A DNA stretch of 64,000 nt from Achatina immaculata (taxonomy: Eukaryota; Mollusca; Gastropoda; Stylommatophora; Achatinidae). This document shows positions 44,875 to 64,000 of the stretch, one piece after another (the stretch's first letter is position 1; each line of letters starts with the position of its first letter). Under the pieces are notes generated by a model. It had not been told where the DNA came from and ran no database searches. It saw nothing but the letters and a program-made list of their open reading frames with translations. The stretch is taken from contig CM019696.1 of assembly GCA_009760885.1 (NCBI GenBank), forward strand, positions 40,862,267 to 40,926,266, written 5' to 3'. The position numbers were made by a program, and so were the translations under genes.

Positions 44875-45225
44875 TTTCCCCACTCTTTTCTATCTTTTTG
44901 TAAAGAAAAACCACCACCCTCACTCTTTTTGTCTTTTTTGTAAACTCCACTTTCCTCTCACATTTTATCTTTTTGTAAAATTCTGGTTCCTGCCTACTTT
45001 CCTCGCTTTCTATTTTTTTTTTAAAAACTCTGGTTCCTGCCTATTTTCCTCGCTCTTTCTGTCTTTTTTGTAAAACTCTGGTTCCTGCCTACTTTCCTCG
45101 CTCTTTCTATTTTTTTTTTGTAAAACTCTGGTTCCTGCCTACTTTCCTCGCTCTTTCTATCTTGTTGTAAAAATTCTGGTTCCTGCTCACTTTCCTCGCT
45201 CTTTCTATCTTTTTTTGTAAAACTG
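44875..45225. repeat. Minisatellite, unit about 45-62 bp
   Basis: Six copies of CTGGTTCCTGCCTACTTTCC, TCGCTCTTTCTAT, a T run and GTAAAACT. Confidence 0.88.
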
Positions 45226-45252
45226 AACTATACACTTCTGTCTGTCTGTATT

Positions 45253-45288
45253 ACTAGAACCAGTTTTACCATAGTTGTCATTTCTTTT
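45253..45288 (+). repeat. Dispersed 35-bp repeat, copy 1
   Basis: TACTAGAACCAGTTTTACC followed by a variable ATAGTTGTCATTTC. Found again inverted at 46344-46386 and direct at 51402-51440. Confidence 0.6.
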
Positions 45289-45289
45289 A

Positions 45290-46017
45290 TCTCTGAGTAA
45301 TAATTGGGGCAGTTTGAAAATATGGTCCCAGTATAAAACACGAGGCAAATATAAAGTGAGGCAATTTGAAAATGAAGGTCAAAGTAAATTGGTAGATGGA
45401 AAACATGAGGTCAAGGCCAGTCTGAGAACAAAACAATCAAAGAAGACAGGTGTAGTTGACCATTATGAGATCAAAATAAACAACAAACTCTTTTACAAGT
45501 CTGTGTGTGGACAAATGATTTGTTGTTGGAATAGATGCAGCAAGATAGATACATTTTCCGTCCCACATCGAGTCATTCAGCATACAACTCAACATACATG
45601 TATCTCTCACTTTCATGTGATCAAATATTTTTGTTACAACTTTTGCACATAGTTGATTTTATTTAAAGTTTTAAAATTTTGGAAGACTTTCACTATTAAA
45701 ATAGCACAGAGGTAAGTATTTTCCCCCGTTAACAGGAAACTTTTTGTTATGACGAGAGCTAAACGACAATACAACTCCTCATATCATCAGATATTAGAGA
45801 AGTAATAATCCCCCCCCCCCCCGAAAAAAAACCCTCCTTTCCAGTAAGGGTTTCGGCCCTTTCAATTGGAAAATATTTTTCCGTTTAATGTGTATCAAGG
45901 TGGCAGATTCATGTTTTACATTGTCACGCGGGTCAAGAGAAAGCACTCTAGTTAATGTTTACTAAAAATTAAAAAAAACGTGTGGCAACATCATTTAACG
46001 GCAAGCCAGTCTGGAAA
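45290..46017. promoter_or_regulatory. Region upstream of the M16 protease gene
   Basis: Contains an unrecognised open frame at 45290-45652 and a C run at 45810. The gene's promoter and 5' UTR should lie here; no TATA box or initiator can be assigned. Confidence 0.3.
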
Positions 46018-60318
<14,301 letters not shown>

Positions 60319-60462
60319 GTAAGTTATTGTACATATGCCCTAGAGGATTGTTGTTAGTGACAGAATTAGCTTGCTCATAGTATTCAATGTATTTTTTATT
60401 TCAGTGATACTTGTAATTGTCTAATATCGTCATTTTTTTTGTGGGGCTGTATACTTTAAAAG

Positions 60463-60892
60463 CCATGGGGGTGGGAAAGAGGTTGTTAATGTATGAATGT
60501 GTTTTGTTTTGTTCTAGGTCTTAAGCTGACTGAGATATATTGGGAGTGGGAGTGGGAAAGAGGTTGTTAATGTGTGGATGTGTTTTGTTTTGTTCTAGGT
60601 CTTAAGCTGACTGAGATATATTGGGAGTGGGAAAGAGGTTGTTAATGTATGAATGTGTTTTGTTTTGTTCTAGGTCTTAAGCTGACTGAGATATATTGGG
60701 AGTGGGAGTGGGAAAGAGGTTGTTAATGTGTGGATGTGTTTTGTTTTGTTTTGTTCTAGGTCTTAAGCTGACTGAGATATATTGGGAGGGGGAGTGGGAA
60801 AGAGGTTGTTAATGTGTGGATGTGTTTTGTTTTGTTTTGTTCTAGGTCTGAAGCTGACTGAGATATATTGGGAGGGGGATGGGAACAAACAC
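60463..60892. repeat. Tandem repeat, five units of 75-86 bp, with splice-acceptor-like sequence
   Basis: Each unit contains GTGTTTTGTTTTGTTCTAGG, CTTAAGCTGACTGAGATATA and TTGGGAGTGGGAAAGAGG. The TTTTGTTCTAG portion looks like a 3' splice site in the sense of the protease gene. A further unit appears at 63917-64000. Confidence 0.95.
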
Positions 60893-61059
60893 CAAATATT
60901 CCAGTTAAAATATAGCACAGATTCAGGAACAGTAGCACAGAATTGATACCAAAGTTCTATGCTAGTGACATAAATATTATGTTTTTAATTCTTTACTTAT
61001 AAGGATAACACTTTATCCTGATTTACAAACCTTCATGAAGTAAGAAAATACAGTGAGGG

Positions 61060-61690
61060 CTATTCCAGAATCAACCCTGATTGGCTGATTTTAAAAAAAA
61101 AAAAGGTCAGAAGTGAAGAAAAAACTTTATTACATACAAAACTTACAAACATAACAGCTTTACTTTTGCATTTAGTCACCACCCAAAATCAGGCACCCAT
61201 TGTATCATGACAGTAGGTTTTGTAACCTCTAATCGAAGAACATTGTCGCTAGGGTATCCAACCATTTGTTTATGCTGTCTTTGTTGGGTTCAAAGTTTTG
61301 GGTAGCCAGACTTATCTTGCTGAAGAGATAGTAACCACCTGGCGCCAGATCCAGGGTGAATGGGATGCGGTTGACTTTTTGAATGAGTACTTCAGTCACA
61401 ATTTAGCGTTGTCCTTGTCCCTCCCACATCATGCACATCTGCGTGACAGTCTCGGAATTTCCTGCACCAGTTACTCTTGGAGCTGTCACTCATGATGTTA
61501 TCACTGTACACATGACACAATCGATGACACTGTCTTTCTGCATGCCAGAAAATGAATCAGCCACGGACCTCGTGATGGGAACAGTGATTACAGGGCCCAT
61601 GTTTACCCATGCCCAGCTGATCATAGCAAACTGTGGACTGGCAAGATAACACATTACTGGCTGCTACAGGAAATACACCGTTTCACTGTG
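61060..61690 (-). mobile_element. Internally deleted mariner-like element
   Basis: Minus strand, with shifts: DNA-binding half (IRSV, FWHAERQ, VYSDNIMSDSSKSNWCRKFR, VHDVGG) followed directly by the C-terminal half (HSPWIWRQ shifted from SPDLAPGGY, LATQNFEPNKDSINKWLDTL). The catalytic core is missing, as in the 21.2-kb element. The left end GAGGGCTATTCCAGAATCAA is probably part of a terminal repeat. Confidence 0.65.
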
Positions 61691-61734
61691 GTGACACAGT
61701 ACTGATGACACAGTATTACTGTCCACAACACAAC

Positions 61735-62165
61735 AAGGAATGGAAAAACTAATTATGTCAGTCCGTAAGAACAACGAAGAGCAAAACCTCTATCTTAATG
61801 CAAAGAAAACTAAATTGATGACAACTGATGAAACAAACAAGGCAGCTGAAATATGTATCAATGAGGAAAAATTGGAAGAAGTGGAGAGTTTTGAACATCA
61901 CTAACTAATAATGGAGATACAATCAGGGAAATTAAAAGGAGGACATCTATCACTCTTCAGAAAGTAAAACAACTAAAGAATCTGTGGAGAGGAGCAGACA
62001 GAACCACAAAAATAAGATTTTTAAGGGCATGCATCTTTCCCATCGCAACATATGCCTGTGAGACCTGGACACTTAACAAAACAGTTGAGAAACACATAAA
62101 TGCCTTTGAATGTAAATGCTACAGAAGAGTTCTTCAAATATCATGGACACAGAAAAGAACAAATA
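61735..62165 (+). mobile_element. LINE family D, internal fragment
   Basis: Plus-strand: MEKLIMSVRKNNEEQNLYLN and AKKTKLMTTDETNKAAEICI, then after a shift NNGDTIREIKRRTSI and FLRACIFPIATYACETWTLN. It is the counterpart of the 1-kb copy without the TA expansion. Stops abruptly where the family A tail begins. Confidence 0.88.
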
Positions 62166-62167
62166 TA

Positions 62168-63914
62168 TCTATACTCTCTCTCTCTCTGAACCTTAAGTGC
62201 CCAGGGCACATGGGGCTTCAGCAAGGGTTTTCCACAAATGCCTGTCCTTCGCCTTCTTTTCTGCTCTTGCCCAGGTGAGTCCTCTATTGCTCAACATCCT
62301 TTCTGTTGTTATTCTCCATGTCTCTTTTGGTCTACCCTTACTTCTGCTCCCCTGTGGTATCCATCTTAGTGCTATTTTTGGTAGTGAGTTGTCAGTCATT
62401 CGGAGCACATGTCCCAACCATCGCCAGCGTCTTTCCTCAATAATTGTTGTCAGTGGTTTCATCTGCATTTCTGCTAATAAGATGTTATTTCTTATGGTGT
62501 TTGGCCAAAATATTTGTCTAATTCTTCGTAAACATTTAGTCTGGAAAGAATTCAACTTGTTTTCTATGGTTTTGGTGATTTTCCAGCATTCACTTCCATA
62601 GAGTAGTACACTTAGAACATTACTCTTAAATATCCTGATTTTCATATTTATGCTTAGTTTTTTTGATTTCCATATATTCTGCAGCATTGCAAAAGCCTGG
62701 TTTGCTCTAGTAAGTCTGCTGTTGATGTCCTCTGTGCTGTCTCCATTTTCTACTACTCTGCTGCCAAGGTATACAAATTCGTTGACCTCCTCCACTAACT
62801 TGTTATCTACTATGAGTACATTTCTGTTGTTCACATTTTGCTTCATTAACTTTGTCTTTCCTACGTTGATCTTTAGTCCTATGTTGTTTGCATTCTGAGT
62901 TAGCTTGTTTATTTTATCTTGCATATCTTTGTGACTGCTTGATAATAGACAAATGTCGTCCGCAAAGTCAAGGTCCTCCAGCACTGTGTCAAGGGTCCAT
63001 TGTAATCCTCTGCATTTGTCTGATGTTGCCTCCTTCATTAACCAGTCTACTGCCAAGATAAATAATGTTGGTGATAGTACACATCCCTGTTTTACTCCTG
63101 TTTGTACCCTAAAGCTGCTGGAGGTATGTTCTCCACAGATAACTTTGCACTGAAAACCCTCGTATAGGGCTTTGATTACATTAACTATTTTATGGGGGAG
63201 GCCATGCCATCTTAGGATTTTCCACAGTGCATCTCTGTTGATACTGTCAAAGGCTTTCTCAAAATCTATGAATAATGCATATGTTGTGCTATACCACTCA
63301 TTTGCCTGTTCTAATATTTGTCTAAGTACAAATATGTGGTCTATGCACGATCTTCCTTTCCTAAATCCTGCCTGCTCTTTCCGAAGTTTTTCCTCAAGTG
63401 TTGGTACAATTCTGTTGATGATTATTCTGCAAAATACTTTACCGGTGAGTGGCAGTAGGGTAATGCCTCTCCAGTTCCCGCAATCTCTGAGGTCACCCTT
63501 CTTTGGTAGTTTTACTATAAGACCAGTTTTCCACTCCTCTGGGGCTTTTTCTAAATCCCAAATTTGTTGTAATATCCGGCAAAGTTGTTTTGGTGTTTCT
63601 GTTTCTTCTGCTTTCAACATCTCCGCAGTCACTTCATCTTCACCTGGTGCCCTGTCTGATTTTAGCTTCTTTATCACCTCCTTTACTTCATTTATTGTTA
63701 TTGGTCCTGTATTGATGTTTAGTTCCGTTTTTGCTTCAGGTATGTCTATTGTTTGTGCTGCTTGTGTTCTGTTTAGTAGGGTGTTAAAGTGTTCCCTCCA
63801 TCTTTCAATTTTTTCTCTTTCTCCACTGACCAGTTGTCCATTTTGTGTTCTTACTGCACTTTCACATCTTGTGTTGAAGTTACCTGTCATCTGCTTTGTG
63901 ATTTTATATATGGT
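62168..63914 (-). mobile_element. LINE family A, long 5'-truncated copy with intact RT frame
   Basis: 1.75 kb from the (AG)n tail at 62168 to the junction with the tandem repeat near 63914. Contains a single uninterrupted frame covering the RT domain and C-terminus. No endonuclease domain, so truncated at the 5' end. No target-site duplication could be found: the left flank is a LINE D fragment and the right flank a tandem-repeat unit. Confidence 0.92.
62193..63890 (-). CDS. LINE A reverse transcriptase, intact 565-codon frame
   Basis: RT blocks in order: APEEWKTGLIVKLPKKGDLR, NWRGITLLPLTGKVF, RKEQAGFRKGRSCIDHIFVL, A block FIDFEKAFDSINRDALW, B block TGVKQGCVLSPTLFILAVDW, C block VLEDLDFADDICLLSS with both catalytic Asp. 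It then continues through FVYLGSRVVENGDSTED to RWRWLGHVLRMTDNSLPKIA and KGRPKETWRITTERMLSNRG. The absence of any stop or shift implies recent insertion. Without the upstream endonuclease it should not be autonomous. Copies at 16.6, 36.9 and 59.0 kb are the same family. Confidence 0.94.
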   Translation of the reverse strand: MTGNFNTRCESAVRTQNGQLVSGEREKIERWREHFNTLLNRTQAAQTIDIPEAKTELNINTGPITINEVKEVIKKLKSDRAPGEDEVTAEMLKAEETETPKQLCRILQQIWDLEKAPEEWKTGLIVKLPKKGDLRDCGNWRGITLLPLTGKVFCRIIINRIVPTLEEKLRKEQAGFRKGRSCIDHIFVLRQILEQANEWYSTTYALFIDFEKAFDSINRDALWKILRWHGLPHKIVNVIKALYEGFQCKVICGEHTSSSFRVQTGVKQGCVLSPTLFILAVDWLMKEATSDKCRGLQWTLDTVLEDLDFADDICLLSSSHKDMQDKINKLTQNANNIGLKINVGKTKLMKQNVNNRNVLIVDNKLVEEVNEFVYLGSRVVENGDSTEDINSRLTRANQAFAMLQNIWKSKKLSINMKIRIFKSNVLSVLLYGSECWKITKTIENKLNSFQTKCLRRIRQIFWPNTIRNNILLAEMQMKPLTTIIEERRWRWLGHVLRMTDNSLPKIALRWIPQGSRSKGRPKETWRITTERMLSNRGLTWARAEKKAKDRHLWKTLAEAPCALGT

Positions 63915-63916
63915 TT

Positions 63917-64000
63917 TAATGTGTGGATGTGTTTTGTTTTGTTCTAGGTCTTAAGCTGACTGAGATATTGGGAGTGGGAAAGAGGTGTTAATGTATGAAT
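63917..64000. repeat. Further unit of the 75-86-bp tandem repeat
   Basis: TAATGTGTGGATGTGTTTTG, TTCTAGGTCTTAAGCTGACT and GGGAAAGAGG, same unit as 60463-60892. It shows the array continues past the 3-kb block of mobile elements and out of the window. Confidence 0.95.

Noticed and set aside
45290..45652. Lys-rich open frame upstream of the protease
   Set aside because: Contains no recognised domain, is weakly repetitive (AAAATATGG, GGTCAA) and has no splice support; kept only as upstream sequence.
63172..63954. 260-codon plus-strand frame
   Set aside because: Antisense shadow of the family A reverse transcriptase frame.

Overview
This is metazoan nuclear DNA, most likely from a mollusc (possibly a gastropod). 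It is AT-rich, genes are split by GT-AG introns of several kilobases, and the introns are full of truncated non-LTR retrotransposons, tRNA-derived SINEs, mariner relics, minisatellites and microsatellites. No bacterial, organellar, LTR-retrotransposon, rRNA or CRISPR feature was found. The phylum is an inference from repeat style and gene content; no marker in the window proves it.

Three host genes can be assembled from splice sites and conserved reading phase. (1) Minus strand, about 15.85 kb down to 5.86 kb or further: a secreted or membrane protein with a signal-peptide exon, EGF-like cysteine modules and a stalk of exactly eleven 11-residue repeats. Every junction is phase 1. Two further phase-1 exons at 2.65 kb and 0.59 kb may be its 3' end. 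(2) Plus strand, 20.45-39.03 kb, perhaps extending to 42.19 kb: nine small exons encode a coiled-coil protein that resembles the C-terminal half of EVI5/EVI5-like RabGAPs, with no TBC domain visible. A 384-codon open exon follows and may be its tail. (3) Plus strand, 46.02 kb to beyond the window: the first ten exons (about 412 residues) of an M16-family metalloprotease of the C05D11.1/YOL098C type, with its inverted zinc motif and third ligand intact.

The rest is mobile or repetitive. At least eight non-LTR families can be told apart by their reverse transcriptase C-termini and 3' tails: A with (AG)n, B with (ATAAG)n, C with (ATG)n, D with a TGAA-type tail, E with (GAT)n, F with (AAG)n, and two RNase H-bearing families, RH1 and RH2, with GAA tails. 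Most copies are 5'-truncated, and two have clear target-site duplications. Two near-complete mariners with TA target sites lie at 4.5-5.8 kb and 54.0-55.2 kb, and two internally deleted ones at 21.2-21.7 kb and 61.1-61.7 kb. Six copies of one tRNA-headed SINE family and three of another are scattered through. Between 43.6 and 49.3 kb, six unrelated minisatellites and a long hairpin element surround the first protease exon.

The three genes show no sign of acting together. The points of most interest are the TBC-less EVI5-like gene with its possible unrecognised tail exon, the 11 x 11 repeat stalk, and the repeat structures around and inside the protease gene.
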